This document shows, piece by piece, positions 1 through 11,019 of a DNA stretch of 64,000 bases. The DNA is from Nilaparvata lugens (lineage: Eukaryota; Arthropoda; Insecta; Hemiptera; Delphacidae), in the NCBI RefSeq assembly GCF_014356525.2, contig NC_052514.1, positions 3,772,190 to 3,836,189 on the forward strand, given 5' to 3'. A model generated the notes under the pieces. That model ran no database searches. It had not been told where the DNA came from and was given only the letters and a program-made list of their open reading frames with translations. A program made the translations under genes and the position numbers. Numbering within the stretch: the first letter of the stretch is position 1; each line of letters opens with the position of its first letter.

Positions 1-236
1 TATACTAGATTTTTACCACTTTCAGCTATCGATTACAATAGATAAATCAAAAAAATGAAAAATGTCACTTGGACCCCTTGTTTTCCATGTTTGTAAATTT
101 TCATTGATTTGGCAATAGATTATAGATTATTTGATTATTCTATCTGATTGATCTCATTGTTTCTATCTGTAAATTTCCATTGATTTGGCAATAAATTCAA
201 TTATTTTATCTGATTGATTCTCATTGTTTTCCTCAG

Positions 237-545
237 TTAATTACCAGGAGCGGGTGCAGGGGGAGCGGGTCCCGGAGTCTGATGATAATACTGCGTGTGA
301 TGGTAGCGAATCTCGTCGATCGGTGAGGGCGCTATCTGCTGGATGAACTGGGGACCCTGCGGGGTCCAGGTGGCCCCCAGTGTGGAGGGGTCTGCGGTGC
401 CCGTGGTCTGCCAGACGGCAGCGGTCTGGGGCGCGAAGCGGTGCTGATCGACCGCGCGAATAGGGGTTGCAAAACCGCTTCCGTCCACTAGTCCCGTCGG
501 GGTAGAGGGCTGGGTGCCGTAGAAAGGCATTACTCCGGCTGGGGT
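237..545 (-). CDS. GC-rich exon of an unrecognised gene, possibly the last exon
   Basis: On the minus strand an acceptor (TTTTTGCAG) precedes base 545, and a frame stays open for 102 codons to a TAA at 239-237. The segment is clearly GC-rich against an AT-rich surround. The peptide starts TPAGVMPFYGTQPSTP, is rich in Pro, Thr, Gln and Ala, contains an aromatic run (RYHHTQYYHQ), and ends PAPPAPAPGN. This is the composition of a disordered tail of a regulatory or RNA-binding protein, but I do not recognise the family. The end is ambiguous: CTG|GTAATT at 245/244 is a usable splice donor just before the stop, so the exon could be internal and end at 245 in phase 1. The exon begins in phase 0, the same phase in which the exon at 50159-50037 ends, so both could belong to one very long gene. 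No AATAAA is visible downstream before the window edge. Confidence 0.6.
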   Translation of the reverse strand, partial: TPAGVMPFYGTQPSTPTGLVDGSGFATPIRAVDQHRFAPQTAAVWQTTGTADPSTLGATWTPQGPQFIQQIAPSPIDEIRYHHTQYYHQTPGPAPPAPAPGN

Positions 546-641
546 CTGCAAAAATCAAACATTAATTAATTAATTAACAAATATCATATTTTCAATTATG
601 CTACTTATATCTGATGGGATGATTGGTTGATAAATAATGTA

Positions 642-1260
642 TCCTATACTATTAAACGAGCAACTTCTGTTTTTATGTTTTATATGTTTAGATGTTTACA
701 TTTCACCGGATCTCGAAAACGGCTCTAATGATTCTCACGAAATTCAGAACATAGTAGGTTTATAATATAAAGATTCGATTGAACTAGGTCTCATCCCTTG
801 GAAAACTCGCTGAAGGACATTAAAAGGATAATTATTAATCATCCTTGGAAAAACAGCTGATATAATTATTTCGTCGTCTGTTGGTAATGGAAGTGAGTGA
901 GCGAGTTCATGTGTGATGGACTGTGTCAAAATTATGACTCAGCTGTTGAATTTTTGTAATCATTCAATCAGGTACTTAGTGCCTAAGGCCAAAAAAGCCG
1001 GGTTATTTTCAATTCTGATTAATTCCAGTAGATCCATCTTTTTGAAATGGTCTCCTGTGATTTGGTTAATCAGGATTAAAATCTAACCGGCTTTTGTGCA
1101 ACTGGGCCTTTGTGAGGGAAATTTTTGTCTTCCCTTTGGGAATTAATCTCAATGTACTGTGATTAGATAGAACATTTCTGTATGAATGTTATTATAATTT
1201 CTTCTTTCGTAATACATTTTTTATGCTTTTGTACTCCAGAGCGAAGCTCGGTCCCCGATA
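642..1260 (+). mobile_element. Helitron-like repeat, copy 1, carrying a P-type MITE
   Basis: This segment matches 53054-53640 closely along its whole length. It starts TCCTATACTATTAAAC and ends in a short hairpin-like GAGCGAAGCTCGGTC segment followed by CCGATA. A TC start with a GC hairpin near the 3' end and no inverted termini resembles non-autonomous Helitrons, but there is no canonical CTRR end, so the class is tentative. A P-family palindrome lies at about 985-1115, at the same place as in the other copy. Confidence 0.6.
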
Positions 1261-1334
1261 TTTTGGTTCTAAACTGATATCAGGTTTTTTTGTGTAGTTG
1301 AGAAGTTGATATTGTGGTAATTATTCATATTAAA

Positions 1335-1447
1335 TAAAAAAGACTAAGAAATTGTCAAAACGCACAGATTTATTGACACTTAAAAAGACCGGTTTCGGTT
1401 ATTACACCATTGTCAATCTCTGATATCAGATTGGATATCAGAACCAA
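1335..1447. mobile_element. R-family palindromic MITE, half copy
   Basis: It begins AAAAAGACTAAGAAATTGTC and continues through ACCGGTTTCGGTTATTACAC. It matches one arm of the complete R elements at 16468-16780 and 54357-54583. Confidence 0.65.
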
Positions 1448-1602
1448 TAGAGGAAACATGGTTTTTCAATCACATGATTTTCCTTGCAGGTAGGTGATTG
1501 GTTTCTTATATTTTGCTAAAAGATTCGTTTTTTTGTATACTTGTTGTATTGTATTGAAACATGGTATAACCAATTCCAGAAGTGCAATTCCCACAAGATA
1601 TA

Positions 1603-1757
1603 AGCCTGGTTGCACAAGAGCCCGTTAAATTTTAATCGCGATTAAATTCTACTAGAACCAAACAGAGAAAGTTTTTCTATGAAGGCTTTTCTGATTTGTT
1701 ATCGTGCTATTTAATCAATATTAAAAGTTAACAGGCTTTTGTACAACCAGGGCAAAC
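1603..1757. mobile_element. P-family palindromic MITE
   Basis: Two inverted arms begin GGTTGCACAAGAGCCCGTTA and end GTTAACAGGCTTTTGTACAA. The core carries the AACCAATCAGAGAA / TTCTCTGATTGGTT type palindrome of the family, here degraded. This is an old copy. Confidence 0.7.
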
Positions 1758-2031
1758 AAAGGTACTAATTGTCAGCCAGTAGAAAATCATTGGTAATGAT
1801 AAACGACAATCACATCATTAGGCTACTCTAGTCTTTACTATTTTTTTTTTTTTTGAAAATTAGTAGAATATGACATTATGGAAATCATAATGTCATGAGA
1901 TATGTATATATGAAGATATTGATTTTGAAGTTTGATTGATTGATTTTAATTTTAGTTTGATTGAGTTTAATTAATTGATTCAATTTATTTAAGGCGGAGT
2001 TAGGACTCCAGATCCTCTCTGCCACACAACC

Positions 2032-2330
2032 CTATAGAGAGATTGATTGAGTACTTTATTTATGTAGATTACAATATATACTGGCTTATACACTTATATA
2101 CAATAGCTTACAATACAGCAAAATTATAGATGAATTTACATGATATAGACTAAGAAAATAATTATTGAACTGTATATGATATGAAAAAGCAATTTGTAAT
2201 ATAATAACTATATATAATAATTATATTGTTATGCATCTACATAATTGGGGGGGCTTTGGACATATCGATGTCCATTCTTCGGAAGAATATTAAAATATCC
2301 TCCCCACTAACTCTCTACCAAAACGTTAAT
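2032..2330 (-). mobile_element. K-family retroposon 3' end
   Basis: Read on the minus strand, this ends in AATAAAGTACTCAATCAATC, a polyadenylation-like signal followed by an (AATC)n tail. The body includes TGGACAT and TTTCCAAAGAATGG motifs that recur at 2880-3660, 38080-38660 and 41540-41735. A simple repeat tail and no TIRs suggest a LINE or SINE 3' end. No reverse-transcriptase coding is visible. Confidence 0.65.
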
Positions 2331-2879
2331 TTCATTATTTAACTAAGGATTTATTTATCAATGGAAATATTGTAAAAGTTTTAATCAATATGAATTTTAA
2401 GAGAAAAATCAAAAATTGATAAGTAAAATAATTATATAGGTAGATAAGAGAGAGATAGAGTAAGAGGGAGAGTGATAAAGAGAGAGAGAGACCTGATGGT
2501 ACAGTGTAACAGTGGAGAGAAGAGCAAACTAAATAGGCTATGCGACATACACTATTCAATTTCAGTCCGAAATTGGATTTGAGCAACTAATAATTGAAGC
2601 GTGCTGCAGGCGTGTTCTGATTGGTAGCTTATCTCCGCGCAAGTCCCGCGCAATCAAAATGGCCGCCTCAAATATCGAAGCGCCATTTTGAAATTGAAAT
2701 GATAGTCTGCACAAATTCTCTCTGCCTAAATCTACAGATCCTCTTGTTGGCTGGTAACATCAATTCAAATATTTGTTCAGAGAAACTGTAAATCCTAACC
2801 ATCTCTGATCCTCTCTCTTCACTCTCTCCACTCATCATTCTCTCTTTCTTCCTCTCTCTCACTCTTTGGTAAGAGTTAG

Positions 2880-3405
2880 TGGGAAAATACTTCGATTTCT
2901 TTCCAAAGAATGGACATTGATATGTCCAAACTCCGCCATTTATGTTGATGCATAACATATATCTATTTTATCTATAGTTATTACAATTGTTTTTTCCATA
3001 TTATACAGCTCAATAATTATTTTCTTAATTTATATTTTGTAAATTCATCCCATTTGCTGTATTGTAAGCTATAGAAATATAAGTGTATAAGCCATATATA
3101 TTGTAATCTACATAAATAAAGTACTCAATCAATCAATAGAGAGTTACTGGGAAGATATTTTTAATATTCTTTCCAAAGAATGGACATTGACATGTCCAAA
3201 GCTCCGCCAATTTATGTGGATGCATTACAAATTATCTTGTATAGTTATTTCAAATTGATTTTTTTTCATATCATTGTACAAGTTCAATAATTATTTTCTT
3301 AGTTTATGTATGTAAAATTCATCAAAACTTTGCTGATTGTAACTATTGTTTAAGTGTTAAACCAGTGTAATCTACATAAATAAAGTACTCAATCAATCAA
3401 TCTCT
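2880..3405 (+). mobile_element. Two tandem K-family retroposon ends
   Basis: Two successive copies each contain TTTCCAAAGAATGGACATTG, then GTGTATAAGCCA, and end AATAAAGTACTCAATCAATC. A third, more diverged copy follows at about 3420-3660, ending in (AATCT)n. Tandem arrangement of tails suggests insertion into an existing tail. Confidence 0.65.
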
Positions 3406-3833
3406 CTCTCCTCTTATCCGGTTGTGTGTTAATGAGAAGGATATTTTATTCCTTCTAAAAGAATCGACATTATTTGTTGAAACACCGCCGATTTATGAAG
3501 TTACATCACATATTATATTATCGTTATTCTATTGCATTCTATATTTATTCTCATTGATTAATTATTTACACTTTGTGAAATTCGTTGAATAACTAGCATT
3601 ATCGTCATTTAATGTAAATTAGTGTATAAGCCAATAATATTGTACATAATAAAATAATAAATCTAATCTAATCTCAGTCTCTCATTTTTCCAAGCAAGAA
3701 ATTGATTATTATTATTTTAAGTTCTAGAACTTGAGTTTGATTTTGTCTTTTGAACACATCAATAGAGGAAAAGGAATCTGAATCTGAATCTCGCTCTCTA
3801 TAACCCAATCTCTCTTTCTCCTTCTCACTTTCT

Positions 3834-3925
3834 CTCTTTCTCGCTTTTTCTCACTTATTGTCACAACCCTTCAGACTGTCTCTCTCTCGCTTTTTCTCAC
3901 TTATTGTCACAACCCTTCAGACTTT
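3834..3925 (+). repeat. 46-bp minisatellite, two units
   Basis: The unit is CTCTCTCGCTTTTTCTCACT followed by TATTGTCACAACCCTTCAGACT. There are two units here and five in the paralogous segment at 38815-39043. The apparent Ser/Leu/Phe-rich reading frames across it are repeat-driven and not treated as genes. Confidence 0.85.
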
Positions 3926-4741
3926 CTCTGTCTTCTCTCTCTCTCTCCCTCTGTTGTTTGTTTTGATGGCGGGGAATATAATAGAGCAGATGATTCAATT
4001 CCAGTGGGATTTAGATGATAAAATACATAGGGTGGCAGATTGCTACTCCAGTGAGATCAGCTTCAAAATATCAGCATTGTTTGAAAAGGGGGGCATTGGA
4101 GTTACCCATAAGGAATATTGACAGTTTGAAATTGAATCTCACTATGATTTTCCAAGAACAGTTTTCAATTCTCTCCATCGAAGGATTTTGAAAAGGGATT
4201 CAAATTGATCGTTCAGTCAACAAGCAAATGTGAATAAATTACGATTTCACCAATTTTTCAATTCAATTTATTCACAGCACACAAAAATACAATGAGAAAA
4301 AGCAATATACAACAAAACAATTACAAAAACAGTAGAAATGATAGTAATTATGTGAACTTGAATTCAGTGAATGGAAATTTCAGCTACAACTTCTGTTGAT
4401 AAGCTATAACTTGTGTAGATGACTTGAAGATTTGTGTCTGAATTTTCTGAAAATTCTCTGATTTGTGTCTGCAAAAAAGAATTGAATGAATTCTCTGTGG
4501 ATGAGTCATCCATAAGTCAAGAACAAATCAGTATCCTCTATAACTGATTCAGTTTACTAATGGTATATTGTATGAAATACTAATCGTATTCAATATGAAT
4601 GGATTGTCTTCGTCATTAAATAATGAGATGCTATTCTAACAGCCATCTGATTAATTGTGGAAATACTAGAGCTTCTTCTCAGGTAGCTAAAAGTTTTTAG
4701 CTAGAGTCCAATTTTCCTACTCCAAATATTCATTTTCCTTC

Positions 4742-4869
<128 letters not shown>

Positions 4870-4872
<3 letters not shown>

Positions 4873-5139
4873 ATTATCTTCACATTGTTCGTTTATTTCT
4901 TCACCTCCTTCATCATCTTCTTTTTCTTATTATTCTTCTTCTTCTGTCCTTTTCTTCTTCTTCTTCTGTCTTCTTCTTGTTCTTCTGTCTTTTTCTTCTT
5001 CTTGCTCCTCCTCTTCCTACACTTCCTCCTCTTTTTCTTCTACTTCTTATCTCTCTTGTCCTTCTCCTTCTTCTTATTCTTCTTCCTTATTATCTCTCTC
5101 ACTCATTCTCATTCCCTTCCTATCACATTCACAACAAGC

Positions 5140-5174
<35 letters not shown>

Positions 5175-5176
5175 CC
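4870..5176 (+). repeat. Pyrimidine-rich tract ending in (CA)n
   Basis: A run of TTC/CTT-rich sequence gives way to a (CA)n microsatellite at 5139-5176. Long Phe/Leu/Ser frames across it are low-complexity artefacts. A shorter version lies at 40960-41065 in the duplicate. Confidence 0.9.
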
Positions 5177-5477
5177 TTACTTCAACCACAAGCCCGTACT
5201 AAATTTGACATCAACACTTGTCTCCCTTCCACCCATACACTACACTTTGTGTGGGAAGATTCCCCTCCTCCTCACACGTGCAACATTTCCTTCTACTAGC
5301 GTACTACAATACTACAACTACAACTATTCTACACATGTGTGTAAATTGCTCGTACGTGTGTGTATGTGTGGCTACAGTTCACGCCTCAAGGCCGACATTA
5401 TCACAATCACACATTAAATTATTTTACATATATACAGTATCACACACGCGAAAGCTTCACTCTAATGTAATACGATA

Positions 5478-5622
5478 AGGTGCGTACAGATTTACGCGCC
5501 GCGAACATGAGCAATTCACTTTTAATCAGCTGATGCCAAGCTTTTTATATCTGTATCTTACCGTTTCTGTAAAAATACAGATATAGTCAGCTGATTAAAA
5601 GTGAAATGCTCATGTTCGCGGC
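5478..5622. mobile_element. Q-family palindromic MITE, cut by the gap
   Basis: It has inverted arms GGTGCGTACAGAT...CGCCGCGAACATGAGCAATT and ...GCTCATGTTCGCGGC, with an inner palindrome ATATCTGTA...TACAGATAT. Complete copies lie at 41370-41532 and 55110-55272, and a half copy at 40441-40505. The outer right end is lost in the N gap. Confidence 0.85.
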
Positions 5623-5722
5623 NNNNNNNNNNNNNNNNNNNNNNNNNNNNNNNNNNNNNNNNNNNNNNNNNNNNNNNNNNNNNNNNNNNNNNNNNNNNNN
5701 NNNNNNNNNNNNNNNNNNNNNN
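5623..5722. other. Scaffold gap (100 N)
   Basis: Exactly 100 Ns, the usual placeholder for a gap of unknown size. It falls at the end of duplicated copy 1. Confidence 0.99.
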
Positions 5723-6672
5723 CTGAGGTCCTCTAGTTTCGACTCAATCGGCTTTTGTCTGTTTGTTTGTTTGTTTGTTGTACCGCAGTTAAAGTCGCTG
5801 TTATAGTCCGATTTGGATGAATTGGTATGCAAGGTCTTCTTGAAACAAGGCGCAGAAACTTATGGTAACGATTTTTTATAAGACCTCCAGTGTTTTTGTA
5901 ATTTAAAAAACCGCAGACCAACCTCCATCCAGAAAGTTACTAATTCGTATCATAACTATCAGTTTATTATTTTAGTTATTTTCAACTGAATTTTCAGTTT
6001 ATCAGGTACAATGATTATTATATTATTAGCTTATTCAAATTGTGAAAGACTCAATTATCTAAGAGAGAAAGCATGAGAATGCTTTCCCATCCACTTTTCA
6101 TGAAAAACATAATTACCAACCTCCTGTCATTGCCATTTTATTGTCATTTCTTGCTTCAATTTTTTTTGTTATCTCTGCATATTTTGTATTGTATTGTTTG
6201 CTAACGACGTGGTTAATGATAGGGTGGACAATATTGTCCAAACTTCGCCACGTCACATAAATAAAAAGTCATTCTATTCTATTCTATTGTCACCAACAAA
6301 CCCATCTTATTTAGAAACGTTTTCCGTCTCACTATCGTCTGTGAGACGATTCATCGTCTAATTGCCTACTGCATATTCAATTTTTCATGAGTTGGCCAAT
6401 TTCTTATAATCATTATTAGAAAAGTTGTAATAAACTTTAATATTGTAAATAATTATGAAGACGATATAAAGGTACCTCCTTGATAAGTCCGGTGTCCCTG
6501 GAAACAGTGTCTCTAGCACTCTCAATGGAGAAAATAATAGATGACATGGCTGAATCTTCACAATATGCTGTAGCCTACTGGCCCTTCTCATTAGATTGAA
6601 AGTGTATCCACGAGCGAGGTATACTGTTCGCAGAACTACTAGTAGGTACATTATAATGTACCGTACTGTATT
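5723..6672. other. Unassigned AT-rich sequence with a retroposon-like tail
   Basis: No exon with convincing borders was found. A (TTTG)n run lies near 5759-5780. Near 6215-6290 a TGGACAATATTGTCCAAACT segment ends CACATAAATAAAAAGTC(ATTCT)n, a probable relative of the K-family tails. Confidence 0.5.
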
Positions 6673-6826
6673 AAAGCTGGATTCGCACACAACAGTGACA
6701 GTGGAAATAAATTCCACGAGTTCTAATTGGGCTATTCTCACTGAGCCCGCCGAGTGAGTATGAATAGTACAATTAGAACTTATGGGAATTATATTTTCAC
6801 TGTCACTTTCGTGTCTCACACGGTAC
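6673..6826. mobile_element. Palindromic MITE related to 52380-52572
   Basis: The arms CTGGATTCGCACACAACAGT and ACTGTCACTTTCGTGTCTCA are imperfectly inverted around a GGGCTATTC...GAATAGTAC core. The element at 52380-52572 shares the layout, including a GGGCTCAGTG-type centre. Confidence 0.65.
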
Positions 6827-6889
6827 ACTATTATTATGTGAATGTAACACAAGTATAGGTCTACCTATGCTACCATATATATACAGGAT

Positions 6890-8094
6890 GTTCTGGAAAA
6901 AGGTGCTCATAAGTCAGGGCGTGATTCCTCTCATCAAAAGAAGGAAAAAGTACTAATTAACATATAGGTCCGAAAATGCTTAGTCACCAAGTTATACAGG
7001 TTGGAAGATTTCGTCTGAATTTCTGTGCCCCTTGTAATATTACATTTTTCTTCTCACATTGGAATCGAATCTTCAATTCGAGATCTATGGAACTTTATAG
7101 TAAATGTCAGAGTCATCAATAGACGGACAAATTTTTTGACGGAGAATTTATTATCGTAAATGTTTGTTGCATTGTTCCATGGTGTCACCGAGGCAGGGTT
7201 AACAAATTACTAAATAAATCGTTTATTTAAATAGAATATATGTATAAAAATTTAAAATAACATTTTCAAAATAAAGTTTTATTGAGAACAGATGTAGAAT
7301 GTGAATTCTAAACTTGTAAATTATGATTTTGTGGTGACGTGTCTGTAATGTTGGAGGCGTTGTCTTCGTGACTTGCAACTTATGTCTTTTTCCTGTTCAG
7401 CCCTTCTTCTGAAAAATGGCTGGCTACAAGTATTGTCGTGGAGTTTTGCTCTAAATCATTTTCGTTTATTAATGTTTTAAATTGAGTTTTATATAAATTT
7501 TTGTGCATAATTAGCTATTAGTGTAGTAAAGCCAATAGCCACTGTGTTTCAACTGTAAACTAGATAAGTATTTTAGTTCGTAATAACTCTGAAATAATTA
7601 GGCTTAATATATATTCTCCTTGTGTATTTGTGTAATTTCATCTGAAGATTATAAGTTAATTTGCTCTGAAAACTGGATTTCTCATTCATAGGCAATAGAT
7701 CCGTTCACAGTTTATCAAGAATCTATTTTATTGGAGCCGACAACTATCCATAGGTTGATAGGTGTTAAATGCTATTCCAACCGTTTAAGGAAAAATTGGT
7801 AGCACGGCACCCTGCTGCAATGAAGCCCTCCGGGTATTTGTTGGCTGTTAATTAAGATGTAAAATTAAGCGTACTTTATGTGAAATGAACTGAAAAATTG
7901 AATAAAACCGTTTCCACACGTGTAGCTACAGTAATTTTTACTTTCCTTGCCCTATTACCATAGGTAAGGAAAGTATTGCTTTCCGAAAAAAATTAAGGTA
8001 CCCCAATTTCTAAATTGCTTTACGTTTCAAGGTCCCCTGAGTCCGAAAAAGTGGTTTTCGGGTATTGGTCTGTATGTATATGTGTGTGTGTGTG

Positions 8095-8152
<58 letters not shown>

Positions 8153-9556
8153 GAGTGTATGTGCATCTGTGTACACGATATCTCATCTCCCGGTTAACGG
8201 AATGACTTGAAATTTGGAACGTAAGGTCCTCACACTATAAGGATCCGACACGAACAATTTCGATCAGATGCAATCCAATATGGCGGCTAAAATAGCGAAA
8301 ATGTTGTCAAAAACAGGGTTTATCGCGATTTTCTCAAAAGCGATTTGATCAAATTCATACCTGAAATAGTCATTCATAAGCTCTATCAACTGCAACAAGT
8401 CCTATATCTGTAAAAATTTCAGGAGCTTTGCCCCATCTATGCAAAGTTCGATTTTAGATTCCGAATTATCTGGCTTCAGATAAAATTTAAACAAAAAAAA
8501 AAAAATGAATAGAAAAGATTAAGCATGAAAATCTCTACAATTAATGTCCAGTAACATTTTCACCTAAAATTGAAAATAAGCACGAAATTTGAGAAAATGT
8601 TATTATTTCAATTGCAAACTGTTGGCAACTGTTGATTCTATTAAATTATTCACTATGAAGAGATAGCAGACCTCGTATGTCTCCAGCGTTATTGTCCTGT
8701 ATCACCAGCTGGCTCAGATCTTTGTTTATAAGTAGACTTGAGATGCGCGTGCATACTAGCGTCAGGTAATCAATTTTCATAACGGCAAGGAAAGTTGTGT
8801 GAGTGCGCCACACCAGATTTTTAATATATGTGATGAAATACGCGAAACTTGGTCCCGAAAAACAAGTTCCTTCAAGGTTTGTAGCAGATTTATTACTATA
8901 ATAAATGTACAATAAACACAAAATATTTTTCTACAGAACTTGAACAAAATTTAATTTTGAAGAGAAAAATGTAGAATAAGTTGAATAGACAAATTCAACC
9001 TTAAAAAATAAACCTTAATTACATACAAAACGCATGAAAAATAGAGAGCTTAACGGATTTTGTCTATTTTTCATGCGTTTTGTATGTAAGTAGGGATTAT
9101 TTTTTAAGGCTGCATTTGTCTATTATAGACTTATTCTACATCTTTCTCTTCGAAATAAAATTTTCTACAAGTTCTGTAAAAATATTTTGTGTTCATTGTA
9201 CATTTAACATAGTAAATCTGCTTCAAACCTGGAACTTGTTTTTCGGGACCAAGTTTCGCGTATTTCATCACATATCTTGAAAATTACTGTAGCTACAGGT
9301 CTGGAAACGGTTTTATTTAATTTTTCAGTTCATTTCACATAAAGTACGCTTAATTGTACATCTTAAATTAACAGCCAACAAATATCGTAGGGCTTCGTTT
9401 CGGCAGGGGAACTGAAATTCAGACGAAATCCATCACTTTGTATAACTTGGGGAACCAAGCATTTTCGGACCTATGTTAATTAGAACTTTTTTCCTTCTTT
9501 CCTTCTTTTGATGAGAGGAATCACGCCCTGACTTATGGGCACTTTTTTCAGAAAAC
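6890..9556. mobile_element. Large foldback element with nested insertion
   Basis: The outer arms (about 6890-7037 and 9410-9556) are inverted copies, including AAGTCAGGGCGTGATTCCTC. A second pair of arms (about 7795-7937 and 9270-9405) and an inner near-perfect palindrome (about 8830-9275) continue the inversion. An H element (7938-8826) interrupts the left arm, and about 755 extra bases (7038-7794) have no counterpart on the right. No transposase is recognisable, so this is a non-autonomous foldback. Confidence 0.8.
7938..8826 (+). mobile_element. H-family element, complete copy with (TG)n
   Basis: It starts TACTTTCCTTGCCCTATTAC and ends GTGTGAGTGCGCCACACCAG. Its conserved features are GGAAAGTATTGCTTTCCG near the left end, an internal (TG)n tract (8082-8150), ACACGATATCTCATCTCCC, and ATGGCGGCTAAAAT. 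The same order is seen in copies at 23394-24210, 25235-28770 (split), 28881-29230, 39615-40442 and 48563-49448. No TIRs or coding region; class unknown. Confidence 0.85.
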
Positions 9557-9654
9557 TAACATTTTTACGTTAATCAATACAGTATTATTGCAAATAATAC
9601 AGCTTCAACAAGTCTCATAGGATCATGGGATAGAAATCATTTCAGAAAACAATT

Positions 9655-9800
9655 TATTTATTTATTTCATTGACAATTCCAAATCATAATTATAATATAA
9701 ATTATATGATTGGTAGAAGACAACAGGCATAGCCCAAAACTGTCTTCTCCCCAAATTTTTACAAATAAAATTCTATTATTTGACACAATACATTTGATTT
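9655..9800 (-). mobile_element. Retroposon 3' end (reverse), tentative
   Basis: On the minus strand the segment runs to a polyadenylation-like stretch followed by an (AAAT)n tail (TTTATTTATTTATTT on the plus strand). Similar fragments occur at about 4260-4330 and 61680-61760. Only the tail end is present. Confidence 0.4.
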
Positions 9801-9961
9801 TATCCATTTAAGCACTGAATGTATACAAAATTATACTTCAAAATCCAGCAACTTACACTGAATTCAATTAATCTTGAAGTTTCAATATTTGTACTTGTCA
9901 ATATTAATTCGACTGAGTCATTGTCAATATTGTAGAACCGTTCCATAATTGAATAAAAACA

Positions 9962-10132
9962 CACATATGTTGTCAAATTCTACACAGTTTTATTCGGTAC
10001 AGGACAATGGTTTCGTGACCACACCGGTCACATTTCCAAGTTGACTGTCAACTCAACTCAAGTGACCGGTGTGGTCACGAAAACATGGTCGTGTACCAAA
10101 TAAAACTGTTTAGAATTTGACAACATATGTGT
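9962..10132. mobile_element. Palindromic MITE
   Basis: Long inverted arms: TTGTCAAATTCTACACAGTT at the left and its near-complement at the right, with inner arms GTGACCACACCGGTCAC and GTGACCGGTGTGGTCAC. It lies just downstream of the DNAJC28-like gene. Confidence 0.8.
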
Positions 10133-10193
10133 GTTTTTTTTAAATTGTCAATATTACTCAAGTACATTTTACCACTGAGATCCTTTCATACAA

Positions 10194-10199
10194 TTTATT
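10194..10199 (-). terminator. Polyadenylation signal of the DNAJC28-like gene
   Basis: AATAAA on the minus strand, 89 bases past the stop codon at 10288. It is the first such hexamer after the terminal exon, so it is the likely 3' end signal. Confidence 0.6.
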
Positions 10200-10287
10200 C
10201 TGGCTGCCACCAGTTTAATCTAGTATCACACAGTAAGAAAAATGATTTGACAGCTTTGGTTAGACAAGGGCTAGAAATTTTATCGAG

Positions 10288-10490
10288 TTATTTTTTCATC
10301 AGGAAGGAGAAAAGACCAAATAATCCGGATCCGTCGTCTTCTTTCTTTGTCTTACTCGTTTGATGTTGATTGGGTTGGCTTTGTTCTCCCTTACTGTGCT
10401 CTCCTTCCTCCAGAACTCTTTGTGCTTCTCGAAGCAAATTGAAAGTGACAACCTGTTTCTGCAGCATTGGTACAACTAAATTATATTTCC
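10288..10490 (-). CDS. DNAJC28: DNAJC28-like protein, exon 7 (last), residues 334-400
   Basis: The acceptor TTTTGTTTCTAG precedes base 10490. The first two bases (GG) complete a glycine codon begun in the exon ending at 13375. The peptide continues KYNLVVPMLQKQVVTF, matching the conserved NLIVPxLxRQxVHF block at the end of the DUF1992 region of animal DNAJC28, then LLREAQRVLEE. A hydrophilic linker follows (EHSKGEQSQPNQHQTSKTKK) and a tail ending LFGLFSFLMKK before the TAA. The reading frame stays in phase across the join, and the total over seven exons is 1203 bases, divisible by three. This confirms that the in-frame stop just past the previous exon is intronic. Confidence 0.92.
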
Positions 10491-10579
10491 CTAGAAACAA
10501 AAGAAAGTAGATTGAAGTCGAATAGAGGAGATTGGCAGTTTTCAATAACATAAGGGCCAAGCGACATGAATCATTTTTT

Positions 10580-10735
10580 TCAGGCGTTAGAGTAATGGGT
10601 CAATCATGATTTACAGTATAGAGTAATAGGTCATTCATGATTTACTGGCTTTACATGATGTAACTGGCTCTTTAGCTTAAATTTAGATTATAACTATTGT
10701 ATTTTAATATAACTTCAAAGTGAAAAAATCTGGTG
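10580..10735. repeat. Fragments of the TAGAGTAATGGGTCA repeat
   Basis: Two short direct copies of an AGAGTAATGGGTCAATCATGATTTACA-type segment. The same words form the outer ends of the inverted element at 11539-12172. Confidence 0.5.
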
Positions 10736-11019
10736 TGGTACACTCACACAACTTTCCTTGCTCATTGATCTATAAAGCCTCATTAACGAGGATAATTTAT
10801 GGAATAACATTATGCCGATTGGCGGCTAAATAATTAAAACTACGATTATACTATTGTGATTGTGTTCAGAGTACATTTTCCTTTTGTTTGAATTATGAAA
10901 TTTGAGGATTTTTTAAAAGTTGTCAAAACAGCTGTTCTACAAATAAAATATCGACATGTGTTCTTTTGAATAAACTTCTCTACCTACCTACCTCACGCAC
11001 GAGAAGGAGGTTACAAAGT

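Noticed and set aside
744..929. Similarity of a minus-strand frame (LPTDDEIIISAVFP) to Helitron helicase
   Set aside because: Only a few residues agree, the second repeat copy does not keep the frame, and no helicase motif is present.
4885..5202. Phe/Leu/Ser-rich frames in the TTC/CTT and CA tracts
   Set aside because: Composition-driven frames in simple repeats; no start context, no partner, several overlapping frames.
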